Assembly (NCBI GenBank): GCA_013399855.1
Contig: VXAY01005813.1
Span: 723,825-787,824 of the forward strand
Direction: 5' to 3'
DNA from: Oxyruncus cristatus
Lineage: Eukaryota; Chordata; Aves; Passeriformes; Cotingidae
DNA length: 64,000 bases
The position numbers and the translations under genes are program-made. Below the pieces are notes generated by a model. It was not told where the DNA came from. It saw only the letters and a program-made list of their open reading frames with translations, and did not search any database. Of the stretch, positions 25,608-39,300 are shown piece by piece; positions within the stretch are counted from its first letter, which is position 1; each line of letters opens with the position of its first letter.

Positions 25608-25820
25608 ATGAAGAAATTCTTCCCTGTGAGGGTGGTGAGGCCCTGGCACAGGGTGCCCAGAGCAGCTGTGGCTGCCCCATCCCTGGAAGTGTCCTAGGCC
25701 AGGTTGGATGGGCCTTGGGGTAACCTAGGATAGTGGAAGGTGTCCTTGCCCATGGCAGGGGGTGGGACAAGATGAGCTTTAAATCCCTTCCAACTGAAAC
25801 CATTCCCTGAATCTCTGAAA
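25608..25820 (+). repeat. CR1 LINE 3'-end copy
   Basis: GAAGAAATTCTTCCCTGTGA through GGTGGTGAGGCCCTGGCACA to CCATTCCCTGAATCTCTGA, sense strand. Confidence 0.92.
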
Positions 25821-28691
25821 TCAGTTCATTTTAAGTTAAAACAACTGCACAAAAGGTGTCTGAGGCAGGGCCGGACACATGGTCAACCATCCACACAAAA
25901 TATATCCTTGGGTCAACATGGATCTGGCTCAGTCCCAGCAGCTGATGACAGAAGCTCTGTCTTTGAGGGAGAGAGGAGAGGTCTTGGAAAGATTTAGGAA
26001 AAATAATGCTGAGAAGGTAATAAAAACAGCAGGTGAGGCTGATGGGGTGGTACTGCAATGGGAGCGCAAAAGGCCAGTGGTTTGTGATGGAAAGTTATAC
26101 AAGCCCTCCTTCCTCCTGTTTTCCTCACTTTCCCTTAGTGCACACACACCGGTCCACCTTGTAGGAATGTTTCTGGATTTCCACACACAGCCTAACCAGG
26201 CTGAGTTACACACATCTGGGCCCACAGCAAAATCCAAGCGCTTTGGCCTTCCCCCATCCCCACCACCACTGAAGATCCTACCCCATCCTCACCCTCACAG
26301 CGTAACACGACCTTTCAGAAACACACCACACCTCGTGACCTGCAACATCACATTCCTCCTCACTAATTAGGATGCTGTGATTCCATTTAAACTTTATTTT
26401 TAGGAACAGAGCAGTTAAGCTTTCGGGAGCAAAGTGAACACGACACAACTGCTTCCTGTTTGGGGTGCTGAGACAACTGTAAGGTTCTACGGAGAGTCTG
26501 CAGCTTGGACATGTCCCAAAGAGTAGGGATTCCCACCATGGAGAGTACTCTCACTCCTAATAGAAAACTTGCATTACAGCAAATCACGTACACAAGGATC
26601 CACTATTCCCTCAAATGCAGCACCTGAGAGATTCTTCTGAGCCACCCACCTGTCATGACTCCTCAATGACTCTCTGCTTGCATCTACACAGAAATTTCAG
26701 CTGTACAGATTAAAAACTGTGATTTCTAGTAATTCAGTGCCCCGTTAACTTGTGCTGTGGTAGGACTAGAACTGGTTCAGGGCATTACAGAACTTGTCTG
26801 TCCTTAAACTTCTCTGATGTAAATTAATTTGAGATCCTTCTGGTTGGTTGACCAAATTGCTGGTGCTTGTAACTCAGCACCTGGTGACACTGGGAACACA
26901 GACAACAGCAGAGAATACCCAACATTTAAAAGCAACAGCAGGCCCATCCATGAGGAATACTGACATCCTCACTTTGCCAGTACCTCCAAATGCCTTAAAC
27001 ATTACGGAATTTTCTTTAGATACACCAAAGCACCCTGTGCTTTGCTATTCTGTACCTGAAGCAAAGCCCTGTTACCCAGAACTTCAACACATGGAAGCCA
27101 AGTTACAAATCTGATGGAGAAGTCTGTTCTGACTGCAGAAAAATGAGGCCATAATTAACCAGCCCCACTTCAATGCCACTTCTCCAGGTTGTTCCCCAGG
27201 CCCAGCCTTGAAGAGGTCATTGGAATCATCCCTGGCTCTGCTCCAGCTCACCTGTGCCTGTTCCACCATGGTGGTCTGCTCCAGGGACTTCACCCCTCTA
27301 ATGCCAGGGGCTCCTCCAGCAGCACACCTTCAATCCCCACCCCTGGAATAACAGGTAAGGACAGGTTTCCTGCTCCAAGGAAATCATGTGGACAGCACAA
27401 TCAATACATGAGGGACAATGAGAACCACCCAAATTATCAGCAGTAGAGGCAGAGATAGGGCATCTTTCACTTGCTGCTGGGATTTTTTTGCCTTTAAGGG
27501 AAGGTACATCCTGGAAATCCCTTACCACTTCCATGACCTCATGAACAGTAGCAAAGTTAATCCTTGTCTTTTAATAAGCTCCCTGTACTGAATGGCTGCC
27601 CATTTGATCCCCACTGATACTCTTCTCCTCAACATGGTTTAATACCCGCACAGATTTGGCTGCTTCTTCCAAAGCCATTTCCTTGCTGCAGCACATGACA
27701 GTCACACCAGAGATTACACAAAACCTTGGTGTGCTCCTCTAATCAGCTGGTGGCATCCAAGCAGAAATCTCTTCTAATGATGTACGCTAAGCTGATCAAA
27801 AAAACAAGCAAGCAAACAGGCCAAGAGAGTTGTTTATATGGAACTAAGATTAAAAAACAATTAGAAATCATGAAGCAGCAAGTAGCCTCTGCTACACAGG
27901 GGGAGGTCAGGGAAGTGAAGTGGAGCACAAGTGCTCAGCAAATTGAAGAAACTATAAAGTAAAAACTAATGGTGTCCATATTCCCCAGCTAAGGATGCAG
28001 ATTCAGGTTCAGAGCACCCCCACACATACAGAAAGTTGCTATCATGCTAATCTAAGACACAGTTTTGGGCTAAACCTGTATTAGCAAGGTTCCAAATGTC
28101 AGCTGAGGGCCTCACTGTCACTCCTCACTCCAAAGGCAGCTGCATTTAAACTATACACGTGACTTAAAATCTTACAGAAACTTTTGTTGGTAAGAGATGC
28201 TAAAACCACAACCTACTCTATGCCTAAAAAATCCAGGCCTCTGCCAGAAGACCTTGTGGTTGGTTTATCTGTTTATCTTGAAGTTCTGTTCTACTCAGAG
28301 GTCCACTGTTCATGATAAACACCACAGTTTAGTGGTTGAGTTTATTGCAGGCCACGACAATAGCTTAGTTCACAGAGTTTTTAAAGAATGATGGGGGGAC
28401 GGGGGAGCTTTAAATATTTAACATGTAAACAAAGCCTCACTTTGTTTAAAAATGTTGGTGTCACATGACCCTTGTGGAGTTTTCTGTATACAAAAGCTTG
28501 GGGGTGGGAAGACTTTGAAGCAAATTATTTCACCCCTCAGGAAGGACCTGTAAGAGCCAGCTGAACGCTTCAGTTCTTCACCCTCCCCAGGCTCCCTCCA
28601 TACACCCAACACAAACAGGTTCTCCTGCAGACCCCAGGAACAGCATTGACTAAGTTTAGTTATTACAGCACAGAGAGTTCAGAGAACTGTA

Positions 28692-28890
28692 CAATCGTGG
28701 AATGGTCTGGGTTGGAAGGGACCTCAAAGTCCATCCAGTCCCACACCCCCTGCTGTGGGCAGGGACACCTTCCACTATCCCAGGTTGCTCCAAGCCCCAT
28801 CCAATCTGGCCTTGGGCACTTCCAGGGATGGGGCAGCCACAGCTTCTCTGGGCAGCCTGTGCCACAGAAGAACTTCTCCCCAATATCCTC
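28692..28890 (-). repeat. CR1 LINE 3'-end copy
   Basis: ACAATCGTGGAATGGTCTGG to GGCAGCCTGTGCCACAGAAG, antisense, with a probable internal deletion before TTCTCCCCAATATCC. Confidence 0.9.
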
Positions 28891-29878
28891 ACAGAATTAA
28901 GGATATGCTTCAGAAAACTTAGACCACCCTCAAGTCCAACATGCATTAGAACCACTAGAGAGTCCACATCTCCCAGTGGTGACTGCTCTTGCTTCCTCAA
29001 GGCTAAACTGGGAGAAGTAACCTCACGATCCACTGGAGTAAATCCTGCAGTGAAAACATGACAGCGCAGTGCCTTTTAGCCCTTGAGTGAGCAACTGAAA
29101 TCATTTCTACAGCTCCTCTGAGATCACACACCTGTACTGCTGTGCAAATGAAAGGAGCTTGTCCCCAGCCCATGGAACACTCAGGGATTGCTGTCCCCTG
29201 AGATGGCAACGCCGGTGACGGGGCTGGCACAAGGACCGCGCAGATGGAAGCCAAAGCAGGATAACAAGGATTCAGTAAGAAGCTCAACAGAGGAAGCTCT
29301 GAGAGTCTGAGAAAGGCAACTACGAGAGACAGAGAGCCCAGTGCACAAACCAGAACAGAAACAGACTGAGACAGGCACAGCCCAGACGGGTCAGTGACCA
29401 CTAAAGCACTTCCTACTCCAGTGCGGCGGGTTTGTTGTTGTTGGGGTTTGGGCTTTTTCCTGTTTTTTTTGTTTGGTTGGCTTTTCTGAGTACTCCGTAG
29501 GAGATCCAAACTCTCACTTGCAGAAGTGAGAGTCACCCACCCCAACTGCAGGCTATGGCAGCTCTGCTTAAGGGACAGCAGAGATTTCACATTATAAAGT
29601 GACAAAAAAAAGATTTGGAAGAAGGAAAGAACACACAACAAAGAGTAGATCAGCTTTTGTTCTGTATCTGTCAAAAGAGGATTTAGGACATATTACAGAC
29701 TATCATAGCTCCTGCATTTCCTAAAATCTTTGCAACTTCACTAGACTTACCATCATGTGCTCAGCAGCAGGTAAAAGGAGACAAACAGCCCTGAAAACAG
29801 GTTTAGGTTTCACAGGGAGCAAAAGGAGAAGACCCTGCTTGAGCTTACACAGAGTAGATAAAATACAGTGACTGTTCA

Positions 29879-29970
29879 AAGAATCACAGAATCACTAAGG
29901 TTGGAAAAGACCTTTAAGATCATTGACACCAACCGTTAACCCAGGACTGCTAAATCCCACTAAACCCTAA
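29879..29970 (-). repeat. CR1 fragment, divergent subfamily
   Basis: AAGAATCACAGAATCACTAA, GGTTGGAAAAGACCTTTAAG and CACTAAACC match the older CR1 3' type, antisense. Confidence 0.8.
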
Positions 29971-29992
29971 GGATATAGATTTAGATGGGATA

Positions 29993-30207
29993 TAGGGAAG
30001 GAATCCTTCCCTGTGAGGGTGGTGAGGCCCTGGCACAGGGTGCCCAGAGCAGCTGTGGCTGCCCCATCCCTGAAGTGTGCAAGGCCAGGCCGGACAGGGC
30101 TTGGAGCAGCCTGGTCTAGTGGAAGGTGTCCCTGCCTTTGGCAGGGGGTGGGACTGGATGAGCTTTAGAGGTCCCTTCCAACCCAAACCAGTCTGGGATT
30201 CTGTGAC
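29993..30207 (+). repeat. CR1 LINE 3'-end copy
   Basis: GGGAAGGAATCCTTCCCTGT to CAGTCTGGGATTCTGTGA, sense strand, directly abutting the preceding antisense copy. Confidence 0.92.
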
Positions 30208-31189
30208 ACTTGAGTAACTGCACGGCAAAAGCCAGAGAGCAAGGAGCAGCCCATACATAGTGAGCCTGAGCAGGAGGACAGCAAATACTACTTAACAGTC
30301 TTCATGCGACACCCTGAAACATTTTACAGAATTACTGGTCTGATCACTCCTATTTTTGCAAGAGTAGAAGCTGAGTCGTAGTAAGAGCGTAACTCCCGAG
30401 GCTCCCAGTCCAATCTGTCCAATCCATCCTATCCAGTACCCAGTCCTCCAGGTAACACTTACTAAACACTGCTTTCATTTCATATTTTTGAGTATGTCTC
30501 AGAATATGATTAAACACAGGACACAGTTCAAATTGACCATGCAATCTAAAATACATAGAAACTAATTCCTTCTGTTCCTGGAGACATTTACGTGTTCTGT
30601 CTAACTCCCCACCACTGCCCCTGGTATTCCACACAGCTCCCAGATGAAGGTCTGTCACCTTCACTTGACAGAGGGAACAAACTACAGAGCACTATTCCCT
30701 CCCCTTGCCAGGCATCCCCAGCGTATGTGCCGATGTGGAGCAGTCAAAGACTGGAAGCAGGTCTTCCCGCCGGCACTCCTGTTATTGTCAGCCTGGCAGG
30801 GCTGGATCGCTGCTACAGCAACAGTGGCAGCTTTTCAAAGGAACTGCAGTGTACACAAGGATGTTTTACACAGCCAAACAGAAAAATCTTCCTTCCAGTT
30901 CCCCCTGGCTTCAGACAAAAGCAGCAACCCCTAAACCAACAGGCATTACAGAGCTGATATTGGTGCAGCTCCACTCTGAAGAACCAGCAGAGGATCTGAG
31001 CACTCCACGCTGATGACGTATCACCGGGAACTAAAATCCAAATCTTGCCTGCAAATGCTGCTGCTGCCTGAAATGCACATTATAGTATGTCAGTGAAGGA
31101 GAGAGGAGTTTGCTGAAAGGGACTCTTCTGAAAGATGACCAGTAATGTATTATTGACTCAAGTCATTAAAATTTGATCACAGCTGTAAT

Positions 31190-31332
31190 ATCACAGAACC
31201 ACAGAAAGGTTTGGGTTGGGAGGGACCTTAAAGCTCGTCTCATTTCATCCCCCTGCCACGGGCAGGGACACGTTCCACTAAATCAAGTTGTTCTAAGTCC
31301 CACCCAACCTGGCCTTGGACAATTCCACAGTA
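31190..31332 (-). repeat. CR1 LINE 3'-end copy
   Basis: ATATCACAGAACCACAGAAA to CCTGGCCTTGGACAATTCCA, antisense. Confidence 0.9.
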
Positions 31333-31941
31333 CCATTATTTCTGGCACTTCAAAATAAAAATCAAAGCTAAAAGCTGTTTCTCACATTTTTTTGAAGGAC
31401 AAGTATTAGTACCAAAAATGCCAGTATTAAAAAGGCAATTTTACAAGCAACTCGTAACTGAACAAGAACCAGCTCCTGCAGTATCCCACCAACCTTCAGA
31501 AAAGCTGCTAATCTCAATATTCAGGATTCTGCACAGCAGGGTAGGGTTGAGAAATTAATCCTTTTAAAGTTGAATTTCAACAACTGACAAAGGCATGTGT
31601 TAGCTGAACTCTATTTATGGCATTCTTCCAAATGTCAAATAAAGCTTTCCTGGCTGTGTTTCAGTCATCCCCATTCACAGCTCAAAGAGGACTTTTATAA
31701 ATGTAGACGGGCAGCATAAATCCAGGATCTTGTTTGGATCCAATTTTACACATCTCAGAGAGAACAACATTATTTAGGAATTGTCACTTCAAGGAATGGA
31801 CCAGTAATGACTTACTGAAATGTCTGTCCTACGCAGTTGTAAGCTCCACACAAAAACGCAAGAACTCAAAAATACTCCTACAATACCACTGTGGACAAGA
31901 CAGTGCAACCAAGGGCTGATGGACTTGCAGGTACATGAGCA

Positions 31942-32082
31942 GAGAATCATGGAATCACAGTATGGTTTGGGTTGGAAGGGATCTTAAAGCTCATCTTGTT
32001 CCACCCCCTGCCATGGGCAGGGACACCTTCCACTAGCCCAGGTTGCTCCAATCCCCATCCAACCCGGCCTTGAAATGTTCAA
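31942..32082 (-). repeat. CR1 LINE 3'-end copy
   Basis: AGAATCATGGAATCACAGTA to ATCCAACCCGGCCTTGAAAT, antisense. Confidence 0.9.
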
Positions 32083-32111
32083 AGAAACCCAAACATTGTG
32101 CGACCAAAGAA

Positions 32112-32183
32112 TATCAATAATAGCTCTTTATCAACCCATTTAAGAGCTATCAATAATAGCTCTTTATCAACCCATTTAAAACA
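32112..32183. repeat. Tandem duplication, two copies of a 36-bp unit
   Basis: TATCAATAATAGCTCTTTAT begins at 32112 and again at 32148 with near-perfect identity through CAACCCATTTAA. A recent local duplication in intron 1. Confidence 0.9.
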
Positions 32184-35100
32184 CTGGTGTTGTTTCAAAA
32201 ATCAAAGTTCACCAGAAACACAGAGGTAATCAGGGAGTTCCTTAGGAGCAATGCACCATCGAATTCAGGGACACACACACGAATTCAGAATCCACCTGAC
32301 CCACAATGTACTGTTGTCTCAGAACTTTCTCAGCCTTTTCAGGTCTGCACCACTTTTTTCTGATGGGTCTGGTTTTATCATCTCCTACATTTGCTGTGGA
32401 ACAAGAAATGCCACGGTGCAAATGAAAAATACAGGCACTACTTCCTTTAGAGGCTGTACTGTGATACTTGCTGTGAAAAATAGAAGGCATCTGAGAGACT
32501 TCCAACATATTGCAACCATCTCTTGGGTTTAGTTTTTCATTATAAATCTGAGTGTACAGGCTGTGTTCATGAGCCCCGACCTGTCCTAGTAACTCTTAAC
32601 ACAACATCGAGCATCTGGAGCCCACAAACCACCTTCACACCTCCCTCCCTTCACTCCCGTTAGTCAGATACTGCCATTAAAAGGTATTTTCTTTCATCAC
32701 CACCAAAACGGAGAAATATTTGTGCTTCCTACCATCACTTTGCTTTCTACTTCTAACTCAACCGTGTTTGATGATAAACACTGATTTTAAAAACAAAGAT
32801 GATGTTTAACAAACACCACTCCTTGGTACAGTTAAACAGAGCTCTGATGAAAGACTGACACCTCTAACATGCTTCCAGCAGACCAACTGATCAGGTACAT
32901 GGGGAGCATGCTCAGGTAAACCTGTGGGATATGCCCCTGGAAGGGATTCCTCAGGGAAATAAACATGCAAGTTGTTCGCAAAAACAGGTTTTCGAGGCAT
33001 TAAGCAAGTTCTTCTCCAAATATATGGCCCTTGGGAGACAAGTGGGAACTTAAGCCAGGCATTTAATGGTACAATGTGGATAAAAGATTCTTTGCTGCAC
33101 TACAGAGCTAAAATCCCAACAGAATCAGATAGCAATGAAGGAATCAGTGGTGGAACTGCTCTGGAACTGCCAGGCTCCTAAAACTTAAGGGTAGATGTAA
33201 CAAATCAAACTAAATATGGATTAACCCACCTCTGCTCTTACAGCAGCAAACTATAGGCAAAGATTTACAGGAAGTTTAGAAGAGTATTTCTATTATAACA
33301 CCTTCCAAATGGTGACAAGCAGTTACAGAGTGACCCCTGGTTTATGGGAGCCTGCAGACTCCCCGCTTCAGGAGCACTGATCTTCCTAAAAGAATTCTTT
33401 TGCTACTGTGTTAATGTATCAAAATACCTGCACAGCGAGGAGCACCCAAATGTGCTTTAACCAACATAACCCTTCCTCACTACCACACCTTCAAAAGCAC
33501 CATTTTCACTTAAGTAGCAGCAAATAACTGAATTACTGAAGCTTAAATTCAATCCTTTCAGGCCACAAAAAAAGAAACCAAATTATTTTCCCCTCTGATT
33601 AAAGCTCTGGCGCAGTTTGGGTTTCAAGGCAAGGCAGATGGCACCAGCTAGAATTCAGATGCCCTAAAAGAAAAACAAGGCAGGATTTACTCCCAGGTGA
33701 GACCTGCACACCTGCTAAGGCCAAGCACTGCTCACACTCACAGGCAAGAGATGAGAGAAGGTCCTTCTCTGTTGCTGACAGAAGAGAGGAGTTGAAAACT
33801 GCTGAAGATGCTGAGTGTGCTTGGAGCACAGAACTACAGGAATGCCCAAAAAGTCACTATCTAAGGAACACCCTCGTGATAAACAAGTGTCAGTCCCTTT
33901 TTAAGGGTCTCAGGAGGTCCCTGCCAGCCTCAAGGACTGTGACAGAGCTGGCACTGCCTCCACGAGGCTCACCCAGTTCCTCTCCCACAACTGGGACATT
34001 TCAGAAGTTTAACCTAAGCCCAATTCCTGAGCTCTGCAGCATTTACTTATGAGATAAAACCAAGACCATTAGGAACTGTAATTATAAATTCCTCAGTAAA
34101 TCTGCTTTAATAGGAATACACATTCCAAACAAAGCCACCCTTTTTCCTCCCTAAGAAACAAAGCATACTCAAATACTACCAGGAGACCTCCTCACTCCTA
34201 ATACTACACTGAAGAGAGAGTAAACTTGATGGAAGACAAGAAATATTTCTTCACCACGTATACAACTGGACTGTGGAGTTTCCTGCTCAGTCCAAAATCA
34301 AATCAAGAGTCAAAAAAGGTCTGAGTCAGAGTCCAGATACTCTCACAGTGCCCCAAATAGTAAGAATTTACACTTGTCCATACAAAGGATCCTCACTGCA
34401 AAGGCAGAAAACTGCCCCAGTTAACAGCAGCTCTGAACCCTGTGGATGATTATTTCCAGTTGCCCCATAGTGCTCCTGTCCAAACTCACTGATTCTTCTG
34501 CTGAGTGAATCCACACACACACAAAAAAAGTCAGGCCTCCAGACAATGAGAGTCTGAAACAACTGCATGTCATGTCACTTTTTCTGAAAGGGAATGGAAA
34601 CTCCAACATTTGAAAACTTTTTAGGACCTCTTTAAATCTTGCTCCCCCATATCTTCACCTTATTTGGGCATCAACAGGAACCACTGCCCACTTTCCCTGT
34701 TTTCCAAAACTCCTGAGCTTCATCACAACTCAAATCTGCTTTTAGGATCAAAACTCTGCATTACTTCAGCACATCACATCAGTTTTAAAAACTCTGTAAG
34801 GTGACCCCAAATCCTTTCTGACTACTTACAAAGCAACCATAAAACTTTTCCAAGTGCTGGAGGGACAAGCCATGGAGGGGAATTGAGAACAATTTACACA
34901 GCGTATTTACGGAAAGAGTGGCAACATTCCTCAGTCCTTGCAGGGATATTCACCTCACAGATCCCTCAGAGCTACACAACATAGTAAAATAAGGTACCTG
35001 AAGTTGGACATTTACATTTCAAATGCTGCTGAAGCACTGCTTGCTTTGCAAACAGCAGTTACTGAAGACTTCACTCCGTGCCCATTAGCACCTGCTATTA

Positions 35101-35411
35101 CCAGGTTGGGTCTGAGAGTTTGTTCCAAGTTGGGGCTGAAAGTTCATTTCAGTCAGATCCTAAAATAATTGCTAAGGAGAAAGCCAAAACTCATCTGAAT
35201 ATTCAACCTCCTCAGTTTACTCTTTCCATACACACAGAGATAACAAATGCGATAAGTGCATAGACATGACCACACATCGGACTTCACCTGCACTTTGGCC
35301 ACTCACCAAGTCCTGCTGGAGTTTACCAGCACTTCTACACCTCAAAACGAGCTCAGGCTATTGCCTTTTTGTATAAAACAAAGTATTATTCATATCATTT
35401 CTCCTTCATTT

Positions 35412-35550
35412 TCACCATCCCTGGAGGCGTTCAAAGAATGACTGGGCGTAGCACTCGGTGCTCTGGTCTGGTTGACAAGGTGGGGATCATTCAAAAGTAG
35501 GACTCCATGATCTCAGAGGTCTTTTCCAACCTAAATGGTTCTGTGAAATA
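35412..35550 (+). repeat. CR1 3'-end fragment, second subfamily
   Basis: TCACCATCCCTGGAGGCGTT, AATGACTGGGCGTAGCACTC and TCTTTTCCAACCTAAATGGT followed by TCTGTGA, sense strand. Confidence 0.85.
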
Positions 35551-35779
35551 CATTTTCAAATAAAACTACATAACCCAGGTATCACTGCAAAAATCAGATC
35601 AAGTCTCCAGGCTGACAACCATCTTTAGATCTATCAACAGATCCCAGAAGGTAACTGTGCGGTTGAAAACTTATAAATAAAGATCAGATGCTTCATAAAA
35701 AATGAAAAGTCTTAACCTACAATCTCAGAAACGTAGGATGATAAAATTCTACTTCTTGACAGCACTAAACTGCAGTGAA

Positions 35780-35927
35780 GAATCACAGAACCATGGAACG
35801 GTTTGGGTGGAAAGGGACCTTAAAGCTCATCTCATTCCACCACCTGCCATGGGCAGGGACGTTTTCCACTAGACCAGGGCACTCCAAGCCCCATCCAACC
35901 TGAACTTCAACAGTTCCAGGGATGAAA
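35780..35927 (-). repeat. CR1 LINE 3'-end copy
   Basis: GAATCACAGAACCATGGAAC to CAACAGTTCCAGGGATGAAA, antisense. Confidence 0.9.
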
Positions 35928-36107
35928 GAACCAATAAATGTATGGAGACTCTCTAACAGGAAAAACTACAACTTCCACAGAACTGCATGAAGTATCCGAA
36001 ACGAGTAAAACTGATAATAAAAGAACCCAACTAGTCTTAGAACCAAAGAAAAACTTTATTTAATTCCTCTTAATTTCCCCTACTCCTTGATCCACACCAC
36101 ACATTTC

Positions 36108-36305
36108 TTCCTGGAAAGGGCTGTCAGCTCTAGCATAGGCTGCCCAGGGCAGTGGTGTGGAGTCCCCATCCCTGGAAGCGTTCAAAACCACGTCGATGTG
36201 GCACTTGGGGACATGGTTAGTGATGAACATGGTGGTGGTGCTGGGCTGACGGTTGGACTTGATTGTCTTTGAGGTCTTTTCCAACTTTAACAATTCCATG
36301 ATTTA
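36108..36305 (+). repeat. CR1 3'-end fragment, second subfamily
   Basis: GCTGCCCAGGGCAGTGGTGT, GGACATGGTTAGTGATGAAC, GACGGTTGGACTTGATTGTC and CAATTCCATGATTT, sense strand. Confidence 0.88.
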
Positions 36306-39300
36306 CACTCAGGTGCAAGGAGGGAAGCATGGGAGAACCCCAGACAGGAGCAGTCTCACACTCCTCCACCCACACCTGCAGCAGGAGGTGTTGCAGTGTC
36401 CTGCCTAGCTCCCTGAGCTCCAGAAATGGATTCCCTCACCAAATCCCAAGAAACCAGCCCCAGCAGGAATCCTGCTTTCCTGGTCTCAGCACAAGAGCAC
36501 AGGCTCAGCAAATGCTACAGAAGGCACAATATGAGGAGCATTCCTTCCCGTGGCTGAGCCAGTTTAGCAGCTCTACCTCATTTGCTCCCACCTCAATTTA
36601 ATCCCAGTGCTCCAGACCCCCTTTCCTGTTGTGAAACCACTCCTTGTGCAGCTGCACAGTAACTAGACCAGGAAGCAGAACAATGTGAGAAAATCCGATC
36701 AAAAGTACAATATCCCCATTCTAGATCAGCTTCCCAGTCCCATTCATCTCCCAACCACAAACAACAATTGTGCTGGCACGATTCAGAGCACAGTCCATGG
36801 GTGAGAACAGACGGCAGGGGAAAGGGGTTGTTCAGGCAGCTCTGCCACCGGAATATTCAAATTACACCGTGAAAAGCTGTGAATTCACAATCCTCCCCCC
36901 TACCCCCAGCACCACAATCATCTTGCAGCAACATATTCCAGAGTTTTGTTTCTAAAGCCAATAAATGAGTAAGATTCCAAGGAGAAAAGGACATTTATGA
37001 GGCTGACACAGAATTTAAGGAACTTCAGTCAAATCCATTTCAGTTGACTTAAGTCACAATGTCCCAGGGGCAGCTGGAAGAGCTGCAAGTGGTGGATGTA
37101 TGAATCCATCCCTCACGGAACACTCAGAACGGTCCACCACGGCACCTTCTACCAGCTACAAAAGAAGATAAAAATTGCTACAAAAAAGAAGCCAAGTCTG
37201 ATTTCTATTCTTAAAGCCTGCTAATACTACTTTGAAAGTTCAAAACTAACTATTTTTACAAGGCATCTCTTCCATCTCTCTTTGATAATTCAGTCGCTGT
37301 CTTTGACGAATGTTATCCCTGGGATCATGGGAAGAAAAAAGGTTCTGGCAGAAAAAAAGAAACTCACCAAATCCCACGTGTTGTATCCCAATTCCCAGCA
37401 TCCACAAGTGGATTACAGTCAGTTCACATTTAAGCATGAAGAAAAACTGAGTTTTGGTTATATGACGTTTTTAGGGCAAAAGAGCTATTTATCAGAATAC
37501 TAACATTCTTCTTGTTGCTTCCAAATTCCAGGAAGTCTCACAGTTTTACAGTCAACTCAGCAGTGGAAAGCAAAATCAGGGGAGATAAATAAAAACTTCT
37601 GATAGCACTTGCTGCAGTGCAAAAATGCCATTTCATTAGTACATACACATTATTGTGTAATTCAAAATGAATGTATTAGCTAAATTAATCCTACGTTTAA
37701 TCAGATTTGGTACCTGACATCTGATGAGACGCTTTAATTACGGGTTTTCACCTCTGCCTGTTGCCAGTGAAGAGCCAACTTTGCTCTATTTGAATGTTGC
37801 AGATGATACCCAAACACAGGACAACCAGCCTCGAGGTTTTAGGTTTTATGCTCCAGTGATTTTTCTACTACATTACTAATCTGTATGCATATTTAGGTTG
37901 GTTTATTCCAAAAAGGACAGTGTGTTATGTAAAGATTGGAAAGAAACATACTACAGCCTAAATATTTTCTGCATGAGGCGATGCATACTTTTTTGTATCT
38001 CTGTTAACTTCTTATCAGGAAATGCCAGCCTTCTGCAATGGTTACAAAGCATTTTTTAATTGATTATACATTATTTAATATTGATTATACATTAAAGGTT
38101 GGTTTTAATCCTTCACACAAGTCAGTTCCTCGGGGACTGTGGGATGAGCTCCAGCAACAGGCCTAGGAATCCACACTTCCCATTTCTTTCATTTTTAACA
38201 GCTATAACCAATACATGAAACATTTATAAATCCTATTCCAGAGGCCTGCAAGTTAAGAACAGCTTCATGATCATTTTAAGCCAATAAAAGCTACTGAAAG
38301 AACCAGTCCCACCCTTCCCCACAGCCAGTTGCCACACGTCCCTTCCTTGAGTCAGCACGAGCCATTCATGAAGACCCACGGCAAACACAGGATACTCACC
38401 CAGTTAAAAATCAGCATTTCTCCTCCCCTTTTTCTTCGGGAAGGAATAAGGGAGAAGCCAAGTTAATTTTAACATGATCAGCTCCCCAGTCCAGCTCACT
38501 GTGGCCACATCAGTGTTGGCGTGAGCGGAGCCACAAGGAAAGGACGGGGGACACGACAGCTTCAGCTGTGCACATGGGAATTCATTCTGCCTGGAACTGC
38601 TCCTGGAACATCCATGAGGGCAAAAACTGGAAGATGAAGCATTTAGATACTCAAAGAAAATACTCCCTGTCCCAAGCTATGCATAAATGAAATGACTCAA
38701 TGAGTTAGCAGATTAGAGTTCAAATTAAGGACTCACACTGTCGTTTCACCTGAGGTATGGGAGTTTTTAGAGTTTTGCCTAATGTTTTTTAATGCACATG
38801 AAAACAAAAATCCTAACCGAGATGGTTGTGGAAGCCAAAACTTTAACACATGGCACAGTGACAGGCTGATGACGTAACCCAGCCTGACCAGAGAACGGCA
38901 CAAAATATATCATAAAAAAACTGCACTACAAAAACCTTCATTTACTGGGTTTCCAAACGTAACCTTGCTTTTTTTAAATCAAAGCATGCAGACTCTGCCA
39001 CTTTAACTACAATAAACTGAAGTTCCTATGTCAGAAACCCCTGTAACCCCCCAGATCACCCCAACCTCGCCCTCTCTCATCATCTCTGCACTCCCAAAAC
39101 ACCCCAGAACCGTTCCTGATGACTCCCAGGGCTCCTATCGCCAACCACAACCATCCTCAGGGCACAGGAATGTGATCCAGAGGAAAAGGGACTGGCCCCA
39201 GTTCAACCTGGGGCTGGACTCACCCCCCAGGCGCCTGCACTGCTAAAAGCAGAGCAGTTATGAGAAACTACTCGCTCTAACACACCCTCATCATAAATGC

